From contig NZ_AP025171.1 in NCBI RefSeq assembly GCF_003402535.2, forward strand, positions 558,001-622,000: a stretch of 64,000 bases of DNA, in the 5' to 3' direction. The notes under the pieces are model-generated. The model was not told the origin of the DNA, did no database searches, and saw only the letters and a list, made by a program, of their open reading frames with translations. Positions 25,170 to 33,990 of the stretch are shown one piece after another. This stretch comes from Cupriavidus sp. P-10. Lineage in GTDB: Bacteria; Pseudomonadota; Gammaproteobacteria; Burkholderiales; Burkholderiaceae. The stretch's first letter is position 1; every line of letters starts with the position of its first letter. A program made the translations under genes and the position numbers.

Positions 25170-26648
25170 ATGAACCCACAAGAAGTACTCCCCATCTGCA
25201 TCGCAGGCGAATGGCGCCTGGGGACCGGCGACCGCTACGGCACGCGCTACCCAGCCACCGGCGAAGTCGTCGCGGAACTCAACGCCGCCAGCCTGGCTGA
25301 TGTGGAAGAGGCCGTGCAGGGCGCCCACCACGCCTTCCTCACCAGCGGCTGGGCCCAGCGCAAGCCGCACGAGCGCGCCGCCGTGCTGTACCGTGTGGCC
25401 GAACTGATCCGCGCACAAGCCGAACCGCTGGCACAACGCCAGCGCCTGGACAACGGCAAGCCGATCAGCGAAACGCGCGCGCTGGTCGCCAGCGCCGCCG
25501 GCACCTTCCAGTTCTTTGCCGCCGCCTGCGAAACGCTGGAAGAAACCATCACGCCGCAGCGTGGCGACTGCCTGACCATGAGCGTCTACGAGCCGATGGG
25601 CGTGGTCGCGGCGATCACGCCGTGGAACTCGCCGATCGCCAGCGAAGCGCAGAAGATGGCGCCCGCGCTCGCCGCGGGCAACGCCGTGGTGGTCAAGCCC
25701 GCCGAAGTCACGCCGCTGATGGCGCTGGAACTGGCGCGCATCTGTGAAGAAGCCGGCGTGCCCAAAGGCCTGATCAGCGTGCTGCCGGGCAAGGGTTCGG
25801 TGATCGGTGATGCCATCACCAAGCATCCGCTGGTGCGCCGGGTGTCGTTCACCGGCGGCACCACCACCGGCAAGCACATCGCGCATATCGCCGCCGACAA
25901 GATGATGCCGGTGTCGCTGGAGCTGGGCGGCAAGTCGCCGACCATGGTGTTCGACGACGCCGACCTCGACCACGCGGTCAACGGCGTGCTGTATGGCATC
26001 TTCAGTTCGTCAGGCGAGTCGTGCATCGCCGGCTCGCGCCTGTTCGTGGCGCGTTCGCAGTACGAGCCGTTCATCGACCGCCTCGCCGCAGGCGCCGCGC
26101 ACCTGCGCGTGGGCGATCCCGCCGACGAACGCACCCAGATGGGTCCGCTGATCACCGATCGCCACCGCGACAGCATCGAATCGTACGTCGCGACTGGCGT
26201 GCACGAAGGCGGACAACTGCGCACCGGCGGCCTGCGCCCCGACGTGGCAGGCCTGCCCAACGGCTACTTCTACACGCCCACCATCATCGAAGGCCTGGAT
26301 AACAACGCCCGCATCTGCCAGGAAGAAATCTTCGGGCCGGTGCTGGTGGCGATCCCGTTCGACGACGAGGATGACCTGATCGAACAGGCCAACGACAGCG
26401 TCTACGCGCTGGCCGCCGGCATCTGGACACGCGACTACAAGCGCGCGTGGCGCGTGGCACGTGCGGTGCAGGCGGGCAATGTGTGGATCAACACCTACAA
26501 GCAGTTCTCGATCGCGACGCCGTTCGGCGGCTGGCGCGACAGCGGCCTGGGCCGCGAGAAGGGACGGCTGGGCATCCTGCAGTACATGGAGCAGAAAAGC
26601 GTGTACTGGGGCCTGAACGAACAACCGCTGCCGTGGGCCAACCACTGA
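25170..26648 (+). CDS. Aldehyde dehydrogenase
   Basis: A protein of 492 residues. Family motifs are present in order: ITPWNSPIASEAQKMAPALA with the catalytic Asn, VVKPAEVTPL, FTGGTTTGKHI for NAD binding, VSLELGGKSP with the general-base Glu, SSSGESCIAGSRLFV with the catalytic Cys, and EEIFGPVLVAIPFDDEDDLI. It oxidises an aldehyde to an acid with NAD(P) in the cytoplasm. It is separated from aspartate dehydrogenase by 130 bp that contain a hairpin repeat. It could act on the aldehyde made by the ThDP enzyme or on a ring-cleavage semialdehyde. Confidence 0.94.
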   Translation: MNPQEVLPICIAGEWRLGTGDRYGTRYPATGEVVAELNAASLADVEEAVQGAHHAFLTSGWAQRKPHERAAVLYRVAELIRAQAEPLAQRQRLDNGKPISETRALVASAAGTFQFFAAACETLEETITPQRGDCLTMSVYEPMGVVAAITPWNSPIASEAQKMAPALAAGNAVVVKPAEVTPLMALELARICEEAGVPKGLISVLPGKGSVIGDAITKHPLVRRVSFTGGTTTGKHIAHIAADKMMPVSLELGGKSPTMVFDDADLDHAVNGVLYGIFSSSGESCIAGSRLFVARSQYEPFIDRLAAGAAHLRVGDPADERTQMGPLITDRHRDSIESYVATGVHEGGQLRTGGLRPDVAGLPNGYFYTPTIIEGLDNNARICQEEIFGPVLVAIPFDDEDDLIEQANDSVYALAAGIWTRDYKRAWRVARAVQAGNVWINTYKQFSIATPFGGWRDSGLGREKGRLGILQYMEQKSVYWGLNEQPLPWANH

Positions 26649-26671
26649 ACCCGGCAGGCTGGAGAGAAGCA

Positions 26672-27646
26672 ATGATCAAGGTATTGGGAATCGACGAGAT
26701 CGTCTACGGCGCGGATGACTTTGACGCCTGCCGTGGCTTTTTCTCGGACTGGGGCCTGGCCATCAAGCGCGATGACGCGCAGGGCCTGGACTTTGAAACG
26801 CTGAACGGTTGCCGCGTGCTGGTGCGCCGCATCGAGGATCCGTCGCTGCCGCCCGCGATCGAGGCCGGCCCGACGCTGCGCGAAGTGGTGTGGGGCGTCG
26901 AGTCGCAGGCCTCGCTGGACCATCTCGCTGACGCGATCGCCGATGCGCCGGGCTTTGTAAAGCAAGGCGAGGGCGCCACGCTGCGCATCGGCTGCACCGA
27001 CCCGAACGGCCTGGCAGTGCGCTTCCAGGTCACGCGCAAGCATGAGGTGCAGGTCGACTGCGCGCTGATGAATACGTGGAACGACAAGCCGCGCATGAAC
27101 CAGCGCAGCCCGATCTACGACCACGCCACGCCGATCGAAGTGGGCCACGTGGTGTTCTTCGTGAAAGATGTCAAGGCCACCGAGCAGTTCTATGTGGAGA
27201 AGTTCGGCTTCGTGCCGTCGGACCGCTACCCGGACCGCGGCGCGTTCCTGCGCTGCACGGCCGATGGCGGCCACCACGACCTGTTCCTGCTGCAGCTGCC
27301 GGAGCCGAAGAGCGGCCTGAACCATGTCGCCTTCACCGTGCGCGATATCCACGAAGTCTTTGGCGGCGGCATGCATGTGTCGCGCAAGGGCTGGGACACG
27401 CAGCTCGGTCCGGGCCGGCATCCGATCTCGTCGGCGTACTTCTGGTACTTCAAGAATCCGGCCGGCGGCCTGATCGAGTACTACGCCGATGAAGACCAGC
27501 TCGACGAGCACTGGGAGCCGCGCGCCTTCGAGCCGGGCCCGACCATGTTCGCCGAATGGGCGATCGAGGGCGGCATCGACGGCAACACCCGCCGCCAGAA
27601 GAACGCGGGCGGCCCGGCGGGCAAGTTCCTGACCGAGAAGCGGTAA
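26672..27646 (+). CDS. Two-domain VOC protein, extradiol ring-cleavage dioxygenase-like
   Basis: A protein of 324 residues with two vicinal-oxygen-chelate domains. The C-terminal domain carries the Fe(II) triad pattern: H159 in VGHVVFFV, H218 in LNHVAFTV and E269 in GLIEYYAD. The extradiol dioxygenase fingerprint is present at G248-R-H250 ... YFKNP-A-G ... E269, with Trp258 where Leu/Ile/Val/Met/Phe is usual. The ribosome site GGAGAGAAGC lies directly upstream. The most likely role is meta-cleavage of a catechol-like product of the upstream oxygenase. The long C-terminal tail (PAGKFLTEKR end) is also found in related catechol dioxygenases. Confidence 0.85.
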   Translation: MIKVLGIDEIVYGADDFDACRGFFSDWGLAIKRDDAQGLDFETLNGCRVLVRRIEDPSLPPAIEAGPTLREVVWGVESQASLDHLADAIADAPGFVKQGEGATLRIGCTDPNGLAVRFQVTRKHEVQVDCALMNTWNDKPRMNQRSPIYDHATPIEVGHVVFFVKDVKATEQFYVEKFGFVPSDRYPDRGAFLRCTADGGHHDLFLLQLPEPKSGLNHVAFTVRDIHEVFGGGMHVSRKGWDTQLGPGRHPISSAYFWYFKNPAGGLIEYYADEDQLDEHWEPRAFEPGPTMFAEWAIEGGIDGNTRRQKNAGGPAGKFLTEKR

Positions 27647-27674
27647 GAGAGAAGCGCAACAGAAGGAAGCAGCA

Positions 27675-28631
27675 ATGAGTGCCCACCAGTCCCTGACCCT
27701 GCGCGTCCAGGCCATGCGTTTTGAAGCGCGCGGCGTGGTCAGCATCGAACTGCAAGATCCCGAAGGGAAGACCCTGCCCGAGTACAGCCCGGGCGCCCAT
27801 ATCGACCTGCACCTGGGCAACGGCCTGGTGCGCAGCTACTCGCTGTGCGGCGCGCCGGAAGCGCGCAACCGCTACACCGTGGGCGTGCTGCTGGACCGCG
27901 GCAGCCGCGGCGGCTCGCGCTACGTGCACGAGCAGCTGCGCGTGGGTGCCACGCTGACGGTGGGCGCGCCGCGCAACAACTTCGAGCTGGACGAGAGCGC
28001 CGCGCATACCGTGCTGGTTGCCGGTGGCATCGGCGTCACGCCGATCGTCTGCATGGCGCGCCGGCTGGCGGAGCTGGGCAAGTCGTTCACGCTGATCTAC
28101 TGCGCGCGTTCGCGTGCCGAGGCGGCATTCGTCGAACAGCTGTCGGCTTACGGCGACGCGGTGCGCTTCCACTTCGACGATGAAACGGGCGCACCGCCGG
28201 ACCTGAAGGCGATGCTGGGCGGACAGGACGAGCAGACGCATTTCTACTGCTGCGGCCCGGGCCCGATGCTGAATGCGTTCGAGGCCGCGTGCGAGGCGCA
28301 TGCCTACCCGAACGTCCATATCGAACGCTTCGCCGCCGACCCGTCGACCGAGGCGGTGCAGGAAGGCGAATACGTGGTGCAGCTGTCGCGCACCGGCAAT
28401 CTCGTCAAGGTGCCGTCGGGCAAGTCGCTGCTCGATGCGCTGCTCGATTCCGGCGTGGAAGTCGAATACAGCTGCCGCGAAGGCGTGTGCGGATCGTGCG
28501 AGACCGCCGTGCTGGAAGGCTGCCCCGACCACCGCGACAGCGTGCTGAGCAACAGCGAGCGCGCCAGCAACAAGACCATGATGGTGTGCGTGTCCGGGTG
28601 CAAGGGCAGCAAGCTGGTGCTGGATTTGTAA
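27675..28631 (+). CDS. Ferredoxin-NAD(P) reductase-type oxidoreductase (VanB-like) for the Rieske oxygenase
   Basis: A protein of 318 residues with three domains in the phthalate dioxygenase reductase order: flavin domain with RSYSL (53-57), NAD domain with GGIGVTP (117-123) and CCGPGPML (192-199), and a C-terminal plant-type [2Fe-2S] domain with C267, C272, C275 and C305. This is the electron-transfer partner expected for a single-component Rieske oxygenase such as the one at 18409-19470. The ATG is 29 bp after the VOC gene, and AGAAGGAAGC provides the ribosome site. Confidence 0.94.
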   Translation: MSAHQSLTLRVQAMRFEARGVVSIELQDPEGKTLPEYSPGAHIDLHLGNGLVRSYSLCGAPEARNRYTVGVLLDRGSRGGSRYVHEQLRVGATLTVGAPRNNFELDESAAHTVLVAGGIGVTPIVCMARRLAELGKSFTLIYCARSRAEAAFVEQLSAYGDAVRFHFDDETGAPPDLKAMLGGQDEQTHFYCCGPGPMLNAFEAACEAHAYPNVHIERFAADPSTEAVQEGEYVVQLSRTGNLVKVPSGKSLLDALLDSGVEVEYSCREGVCGSCETAVLEGCPDHRDSVLSNSERASNKTMMVCVSGCKGSKLVLDL

Positions 28632-28648
28632 TTCCGCGCTTGTGTTCG

Positions 28649-28674
28649 CCCCTCTCCCGCAGGCGGGAGAGGGG
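28649..28674. repeat. Intergenic hairpin repeat (copy 2)
   Basis: CCCCTCTCCCGC (28649-28660) pairs perfectly with GCGGGAGAGGGG (28663-28674). It is nearly the same sequence as copies at 25055 and 42131, and lies between the reductase and MFS genes of the same operon. Confidence 0.75.
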
Positions 28675-28706
28675 AGCAACCCCCGAAGAATCAACCGAGA
28701 AGTACC

Positions 28707-30185
28707 GTGTTCACACAGAGACAAGACGCAGCGTCCCCCGGCGCACCGGTGGCCGCCACCGCAGGTATCGTGACCACGGCCGACAGTGCCGGCCAGGGCG
28801 CCGCCACGGCCACCGCCCGCAGCGGCCCGCCCGGTGGCGCCATCACGCGCGGCAATATCGTCGCCCGCATCGAACGCATGCCGGGCAACGCCATGCATAT
28901 CCGCGCCCGGCTGCTGATCGGCCTGGCCACCTTCTTCGATGGCTTCGACGTCATCGCCATTGCCGCCACGCTGCCGCTGCTGATCGCGCAGTGGTCGCTG
29001 ACGCCGGTACAGATCGGCGTCCTGATCGCGGCGCCGTCGGTCGGCCAGCTGGTCGGGGCGCTGCTGTTCCCGGGGCTGGCCGAGCGCTTTGGCCGGTTGC
29101 GCTCGATCGGCTGGAGCGCGGGCATCATCGGCCTGATGAGCATTGCCTGCGGCCTGGCGCCGTCATTCGAGATCTTCCTGCTGCTGCGCATCGTGCAGGG
29201 CCTGGGCCTTGGCGGCGAACTGCCGGTCGCGGCCACCTATATCAACGAAGTCACGCGCGCGCATGGCCGCGGGCGCTTCGTGCTGCTGTACGAGGTGGTG
29301 TTCCCGATCGGCCTGATGGTGTCCAACGGCGTCGGCGCCTGGCTGGTGCCGCACTACGGCTGGGAGGTGATGTACTTCATCGGCGGCGTGCCGCTGGTGC
29401 TGTTCTTCATCCTGAAGCGCGTCATCCCCGAATCGCCGCGCTGGCTGGCCGAGAAGGGCCGCCTGGAAGAAGCGGATGCCGCCCTGCGCGCGTTCGAGGC
29501 CCGCGCCAGGGGCCCGCTGCCGCCGCCGCAGAATGCCAGCGCCTACGACCGCATGACCCAGCATCCGCGCCGCCGCGTGCGCGACCTGGTCGGCAAGGCC
29601 TACCGGGGGCGCACGATTGCGGTCTGGATGCTGTGGGCGACCTGCGGTTTTATCCAGTATGGCCTGTCGACGTGGCTGCCCACGGTCTACAAGACGGTCT
29701 ACCACGCGCCGCTGCAACTGGCGCTGAACCTGGCCGCGGGCGCCTCGGTGCTGGGTGTGGTCGGCTCGCTGGTATGCGCGATGATCGTCGACAAGGTCGG
29801 CCGCAAGCCGGTGATCAACGTGTCGTTCCTGCTGTGCGCGCTGTCGCTGGTGCTGGCGGGCGTGTTCCACGCTTCGTCGGTATACGTGGTGGCGACCTTC
29901 TGTGCGCTGGCGATGGGCTTCCTGGCCAGCGGTTTCATCACCGCCTACGTCTATACGCCCGAGCTGTACCCGACCAGCGTGCGCGCGATGGGCTGTGGGC
30001 TTGGCGGCGCCTGGCTGAAGCTGGCCGCCATCTTCGCGCCGACACTGATCGCCGGCACCATCGGCAACGGCACGCTCAATGTGGCGTTCTTCGCGCTGGC
30101 CGTGGTCCCCGCGCTGGCGGCCATCACCGTTCACTTCTTCGGCATCGAGACCAAGGGGCAGGTGCTGGAGGAACTGGAGGTCTGA
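28707..30185 (+). CDS. MFS transporter (aromatic acid/sugar porter type)
   Basis: A protein of 492 residues from GTG 28707 with GAGAAG upstream. The first 45 residues are Ala/Gly-rich and cytoplasmic. The conserved family start (ITRGNIVARIERMPGNAMHI) and LLIGLATFFDGFDVIAIAAT lead into twelve predicted transmembrane helices. MFS loop motifs GLAERFGRLRSIGW and LAEKGRLEEADAAL, and the charge in FFDGFD used by aromatic acid:proton symporters, are visible. It is last in the Rieske operon and probably imports its substrate across the inner membrane. An intrinsic terminator follows 33 bp after the stop. Confidence 0.92.
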   Translation: MFTQRQDAASPGAPVAATAGIVTTADSAGQGAATATARSGPPGGAITRGNIVARIERMPGNAMHIRARLLIGLATFFDGFDVIAIAATLPLLIAQWSLTPVQIGVLIAAPSVGQLVGALLFPGLAERFGRLRSIGWSAGIIGLMSIACGLAPSFEIFLLLRIVQGLGLGGELPVAATYINEVTRAHGRGRFVLLYEVVFPIGLMVSNGVGAWLVPHYGWEVMYFIGGVPLVLFFILKRVIPESPRWLAEKGRLEEADAALRAFEARARGPLPPPQNASAYDRMTQHPRRRVRDLVGKAYRGRTIAVWMLWATCGFIQYGLSTWLPTVYKTVYHAPLQLALNLAAGASVLGVVGSLVCAMIVDKVGRKPVINVSFLLCALSLVLAGVFHASSVYVVATFCALAMGFLASGFITAYVYTPELYPTSVRAMGCGLGGAWLKLAAIFAPTLIAGTIGNGTLNVAFFALAVVPALAAITVHFFGIETKGQVLEELEV

Positions 30186-30218
30186 GCGGGCGCGTGCTCG
30201 TCCCGTTCATCTTTGAAG

Positions 30219-30248
30219 GCCGCGCCGGGATCCGGGGCGGCTTTTTTT
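30219..30248 (+). terminator. Intrinsic terminator of the Rieske catabolic operon
   Basis: GCCGCGCC and GGGGCGGC form a GC-rich stem (one mismatch) around GGGATCC, followed by seven T residues (30242-30248). It ends the plus-strand operon just before the convergent Bug gene. Confidence 0.8.
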
Positions 30249-30255
30249 CTTTGCT

Positions 30256-31209
30256 TCAGCTCATGCGCGTGCCGGTGACGGCAACGACCTTCGCCCACCG
30301 CGCGATCTCGCCCTGCAGGAACTGCCTGAACTGCACGGCGTCATTGCCCACCGGCACCAGGCCCTCGCCGCCCAGCCGCTTGCGCATCGCCGGCGAAGCC
30401 ACCGCGGCACGCACCGCCTTCTCCAGCTGCGCCACCACATCGGCCGGCATGCCGGCCGGGCCGAGCAGGCCGTACCACGAGCTGTAGTCGAATCCGGGAA
30501 CCACGTCGGCAATCGGCGCGATATCGGGAAACGCGGCCAGGCGCTTCGGGCTGCTCACCCCCAGTCCCTTGACCTTGCCGGCCAGCAACAGCGGCTGCAC
30601 CGTGGCGACATTGCCCAGCAGCAGGTCCGCCTGGCTGGCGACCACGTCGGCCACGGCAGGTGCCGCGCCCTTGTAGGGCACGCTGACAAGGTCGATGCCG
30701 GCGTCATGCTTGAGCATTTCGCCGGCCAGGTGGTTGGCGCTGCCGATTCCTGCCACGGCGATGCTGAGCTTGCCCGGGCGGGACTTGGCCAGCGCGATCA
30801 GTTCGCGCACATTCTTCGCGCCCAGATCCGGCCGCGACACCAGCAGCAGCGGCGAGGTGGCGATCAGCGAGACCGGGGTGAAGTCCTTGAGCGGATCGAA
30901 CGGCTTCTTCTCGAACAGCGCGGGATTGATCGCGTGGCTGGTGTAGCTGAGCAGCAGCGTGCTGCCGTCCGGCTCGGCCTTGGCCACCGCGGTTGCGGCG
31001 ATATTGCCCGCCGCGCCGCCGCGGTTCTCGACGATGAAGGATTGCTTGAGGCGCTGCTCCAGCTCGGCGGCCAGCGCGCGGGCCACCAGGTCGGTGCCTC
31101 CGCCCGGCGTGGCGCCGACCAGCACCCTGGTTACCGCGGGCGCGGCACGCAGGCTGGCCGGCAGCAGTGTGCCGGCAGCCAGCAGCGCGAGGAAGTCGCG
31201 TCGTTGCAT
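30256..31209 (-). CDS. Bug/TctC-family periplasmic binding protein
   Basis: A protein of 317 residues. The N-terminus MQRRDFLALLAAGTLLPASL has a twin-Arg-like signal (RRDFL) and a signal-peptidase site near SLRAAPA. Bug hallmarks: VGATPGGGTDLVARALAAEL, VENRGGAAGNIAA, PDGSTLLLSYTSHAINP and VPYKGAAPAVADVVASQADL. It binds a small carboxylate in the periplasm. It follows the TauD-type dioxygenase gene by 61 bp on the same strand, so the ligand is probably the substrate of that dioxygenase. No membrane permease of the TctAB type is present. Confidence 0.92.
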   Translation of the reverse strand: MQRRDFLALLAAGTLLPASLRAAPAVTRVLVGATPGGGTDLVARALAAELEQRLKQSFIVENRGGAAGNIAATAVAKAEPDGSTLLLSYTSHAINPALFEKKPFDPLKDFTPVSLIATSPLLLVSRPDLGAKNVRELIALAKSRPGKLSIAVAGIGSANHLAGEMLKHDAGIDLVSVPYKGAAPAVADVVASQADLLLGNVATVQPLLLAGKVKGLGVSSPKRLAAFPDIAPIADVVPGFDYSSWYGLLGPAGMPADVVAQLEKAVRAAVASPAMRKRLGGEGLVPVGNDAVQFRQFLQGEIARWAKVVAVTGTRMS

Positions 31210-31270
31210 GGGTTGTCTCCGTTTCTCTCGTTATGGTCCTGGCGATGGGGGGATCGCTGGCGGGCGGCGC

Positions 31271-32443
31271 TTATGCGGCAGCCGTCTCGGACTGGCTGGC
31301 CGCATGCCCGGCCAGGATGCGCGCCATGTCTTCCTGTTGCACCAGCGGGCGCCAGGTTTCGAACAGCATGCCGAGCGCGGCCGCCTGGCGCTTCTCATAG
31401 CCGAGGAAGGCCTGCGTGATGGCGCTGCCGCGCACGCCGCCGCGTACCGAGCCGGCGCGCACGTCGCCGTAGTACTCCTTCCAGTCGTCCGGCAGCGGCT
31501 GCGAGCCCGGCACGGCCAGCCACAGGCGGAACAGGTGGCGCTTGCGGTCCGGTTCTTCATGGTCTTCAAACGGCGTGCGCGAATGCAGCGTGACGTAGTT
31601 GTTCAGCAACTGCATGTCGCCCTGTTCCAGTTCCATGGTGAAGCAGAGTTCGTCGCTGGGCATCAGTGCATCGAGCAGATCCAGCGCCTCGAGCTGTGCC
31701 GGCGTCAGGCGCGGCAGTTCCGCGAAATCGCGCTGCGCGGCGTCGGTGTTCTTGCGGTTGGTGCGCGCCGAGAAGGATTCCGGGTGGCTGCCGAAGATCG
31801 GGCAGCGGTAGTACGGCGGCTGCGAGGGGTCCTGCGTGCCCTGGTAGCTGTGAAAGAACGTGCCCTTGAGCACCGCGATCAGGTCCGGGCGCTGCTGCTG
31901 CACGGCTTCATACAGCGCGATCGAGCTGATCACCTTGCTGGTGCCGCCGGACCTGGCGGTGCGGCGGCACAGCAGGCCCACCACGTCGCAAGAGTCCTGG
32001 TGGAAGTCGAGCCCGGCATTGGTGTTATAGCCGCGCCCGCCCTTGACCTTGTATTCGCCGCCCTCGTTGCGCACGTCGTTCATGAATTCGCTGGCGCGGT
32101 TCTGCGTGCGCCCCACGCCCATGTAGAGGCTCATGCCCCAGTAGGCCAGGCGCGATTCTTCCTCGGTCCACTCGTCGACGGGGAAGCCCTTGACCAGGCA
32201 CATCCCCCAGCCGCCCTGCGTGATGTCGATGGCCCGCTTGAGCACGCCGCGGGCGGCCTCGTTCAGCGGGAAGTCGGCCTGTTTCATGTCCAGCAGTGGC
32301 TTGCCCAGCGTCCTCGCATGGTTGAGGGCGTCGCGCATGCCCTGGATCTCGGCGTCGCTCATGCGCACGACCCAGCTGCGGTCTTCGCGGGCCTGGCGGG
32401 CGGTCCAGGGCAGGGGGCGTTGGGATGCGGCGATGGCTGACAT
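31271..32443 (-). CDS. TauD/TfdA-family Fe(II)/2-oxoglutarate dioxygenase
   Basis: A protein of 390 residues, longer than TauD (about 283) and close to the larger TfdA-like group. The iron ligands are H148-x-D150 in DFHQDS and H287 in TLHSRT, and RKRHLFRLW (301-309) gives the 2-oxoglutarate-binding Arg. These cytoplasmic enzymes hydroxylate a C-H next to a sulfonate, ether, amine or carboxyl group and often release the leaving group. It is divergent from a LysR gene 106 bp away, which likely controls it, and co-transcribed with a Bug receptor. Confidence 0.9.
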   Translation of the reverse strand: MSAIAASQRPLPWTARQAREDRSWVVRMSDAEIQGMRDALNHARTLGKPLLDMKQADFPLNEAARGVLKRAIDITQGGWGMCLVKGFPVDEWTEEESRLAYWGMSLYMGVGRTQNRASEFMNDVRNEGGEYKVKGGRGYNTNAGLDFHQDSCDVVGLLCRRTARSGGTSKVISSIALYEAVQQQRPDLIAVLKGTFFHSYQGTQDPSQPPYYRCPIFGSHPESFSARTNRKNTDAAQRDFAELPRLTPAQLEALDLLDALMPSDELCFTMELEQGDMQLLNNYVTLHSRTPFEDHEEPDRKRHLFRLWLAVPGSQPLPDDWKEYYGDVRAGSVRGGVRGSAITQAFLGYEKRQAAALGMLFETWRPLVQQEDMARILAGHAASQSETAAA

Positions 32444-32549
32444 GTCTGGGGTCTCCTCCGTGTTTGTGCCTGACGTTGGAACCCAGTCTATCGAGCTGGC
32501 CTATCATTAGAAAAGCGAACATATTTGAGGTTCTTCGTAAGAGTTTTTG
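32444..32549. promoter_or_regulatory. Divergent promoter region, dioxygenase operon / LysR gene
   Basis: A 106-base region. The AT-rich part (CTATCATTAGAAAAGCGAAC, 32502-32521) is where a LysR-type T-N11-A site would be expected between the divergent start codons. No precise site can be defined from one copy. Confidence 0.5.
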
Positions 32550-33449
32550 ATGAAGCTTGAGACCTTCCATACGCTTGAAGCGGTCCTGCAGACGGGTACA
32601 TTTGCGGGGGCAGCGCGCCAGGGCAACGTCACGCCGAGCGCTGTCAGCATGCAGATGAAGCAGCTGGAACAGTACCTGGGCAAGCCGCTGTTCGACCGCT
32701 CCGGACTGCAGGCGCGGCCGAACCAGCTGGCCCACGAGGTGGCCGACACGATGCGCCAGGCGCTGCAAAGCCTCGAGGCGTTGCGCGTCGGCGGCGGGTT
32801 GGTGGTGGAGGGGGTAGTGCGGCTCGGGGTGATCGAGTCGCTGCAGCCGGTCGTCCTGCCCGGGATCGTGCGCTATGTCCGGGAGCGTCATCCCCGGCTG
32901 GACCTGCGCCTGGTGCGCGGGCGCAGCAGCACGCTCACGGCGGCAGTCAAGGCAGGGGATATCGACGCCGCCCTGGTGGCGCAGCCGGTATCGGGCGGCT
33001 CGGCACGGCTGCGCTGGACGCCGATGATGCGGCGCGAACTGGTGATGATTGCGCCCCCTGGCGCGACCGAGACCAACGTGGCGTCCCTGTTCCGCCTGTA
33101 CGACTGGATCCGCTATGACCGCAATACGGTGTCAGGTGCGATGGCGGCGCAGTACGTGCATGCGCACGTGACCGAGATCCGCGGCACGCTGGAATTCGAC
33201 AGCGCGCCGGCAATCGTGGCGATGGTCAGTGGGGGGCTGGGGGTGTCCATCCTGCAGGGCCCCGATCCGACGCTGGTACAGAACTACCCCGTGCGCCTGG
33301 TAAGGCTGGGCCGCGCGGCGCCGGTGCTGACCCTGTCGATGGTGACGCGCAAGGGCGATGACGATAACCGCTCGGTGGCGGCGGTGCGCGATGGGATGCG
33401 GCTGACGCTGGCCGCCTACCAGCGCCAGCAAGTGGCCGGGCGGCACTGA
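32550..33449 (+). CDS. LysR-family transcriptional regulator
   Basis: A protein of 299 residues. The N-terminal winged helix-turn-helix reads LEAVLQTGTFAGAARQGNVT then PSAVSMQMKQLEQYLGKPLF. The C-terminal substrate domain of periplasmic-binding-protein type has VRLGVIESLQPVVLP and GDIDAALVAQPV. The divergent position relative to the TauD-type dioxygenase/Bug operon is the classic arrangement, so it likely activates that operon when its ligand is present. A small hairpin followed by ATTTTC lies after its stop. Confidence 0.93.
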   Translation: MKLETFHTLEAVLQTGTFAGAARQGNVTPSAVSMQMKQLEQYLGKPLFDRSGLQARPNQLAHEVADTMRQALQSLEALRVGGGLVVEGVVRLGVIESLQPVVLPGIVRYVRERHPRLDLRLVRGRSSTLTAAVKAGDIDAALVAQPVSGGSARLRWTPMMRRELVMIAPPGATETNVASLFRLYDWIRYDRNTVSGAMAAQYVHAHVTEIRGTLEFDSAPAIVAMVSGGLGVSILQGPDPTLVQNYPVRLVRLGRAAPVLTLSMVTRKGDDDNRSVAAVRDGMRLTLAAYQRQQVAGRH

Positions 33450-33470
33450 GGCGCGCCGGGCGCCATTTTC
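33450..33470 (+). terminator. Probable terminator of the LysR gene
   Basis: GGCGC (33450-33454), a GCCGG loop and GCGCC (33460-33464) are followed by ATTTTC. The stem is short. It lies directly after the LysR stop, between two convergent genes. Confidence 0.45.
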
Positions 33471-33474
33471 TTGT

Positions 33475-33990
33475 TCAGGCCTGGGCGCGCAACAGCTTGC
33501 GCAGCCCCAGATACACCGCCTCCCTTTCCTCCGGCGACAGCATCCGGATCACTTCCGCCTGCCCCTTGCGTGCCAGCGGCATCACCTGGTCGTGCAGCGC
33601 CGAGCCGGCTTCGGTGATCGCGCAGATCAGCTTCTTGCGCGGGGTGTTGCCTGCCGAAGTCAGCCGGACCAGCCCGCGGTCTTCCAGCAGCCGCAGGGTG
33701 CGGCTGACCAGTGCCTTGTCCGAGGTCGATTGCGTGACCAGCTCGGAGAAGGGCAATTCCCTGGCATGCGCCAGCAGCGCCAGGATGCGCCACTCCGGCA
33801 CGGTCAGGCCGAACTGCTCGGCGTAGGGCTTGGTGACCGTGCTGCGCAGCGCGGTCACCAGCTGGCTCAGCATCGTGGTCAGGAAATTGTCGACGGTCAG
33901 GCCATTGCCGGCCTCGTCGAGGTCGGTCCAGGGGCTGGCGGTCAGGTCTGGCGCGGGCTGGCCCTGGGCGGGCGCGGCGTCACGGGGCAT
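33475..33990 (-). CDS. MarR-family transcriptional regulator
   Basis: A protein of 171 residues from ATG 33990 with AGAGGA upstream. The winged helix-turn-helix is LTVPEWRILALLAHARELPF, then SELVTQSTSDKALVSRTLRL, with the wing LTSAGNTPRKKLICAITEAG. It is divergent from the Bug / molybdenum hydroxylase operon and 337 bp from it, so it may co-regulate that operon with the IclR protein encoded at its end. Confidence 0.9.
   Translation of the reverse strand: MPRDAAPAQGQPAPDLTASPWTDLDEAGNGLTVDNFLTTMLSQLVTALRSTVTKPYAEQFGLTVPEWRILALLAHARELPFSELVTQSTSDKALVSRTLRLLEDRGLVRLTSAGNTPRKKLICAITEAGSALHDQVMPLARKGQAEVIRMLSPEEREAVYLGLRKLLRAQA

Noticed and set aside
25055..28674. Hairpin repeats considered as CRISPR repeats
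   Set aside because: Only three dispersed copies kilobases apart, no regular spacers and no cas genes.
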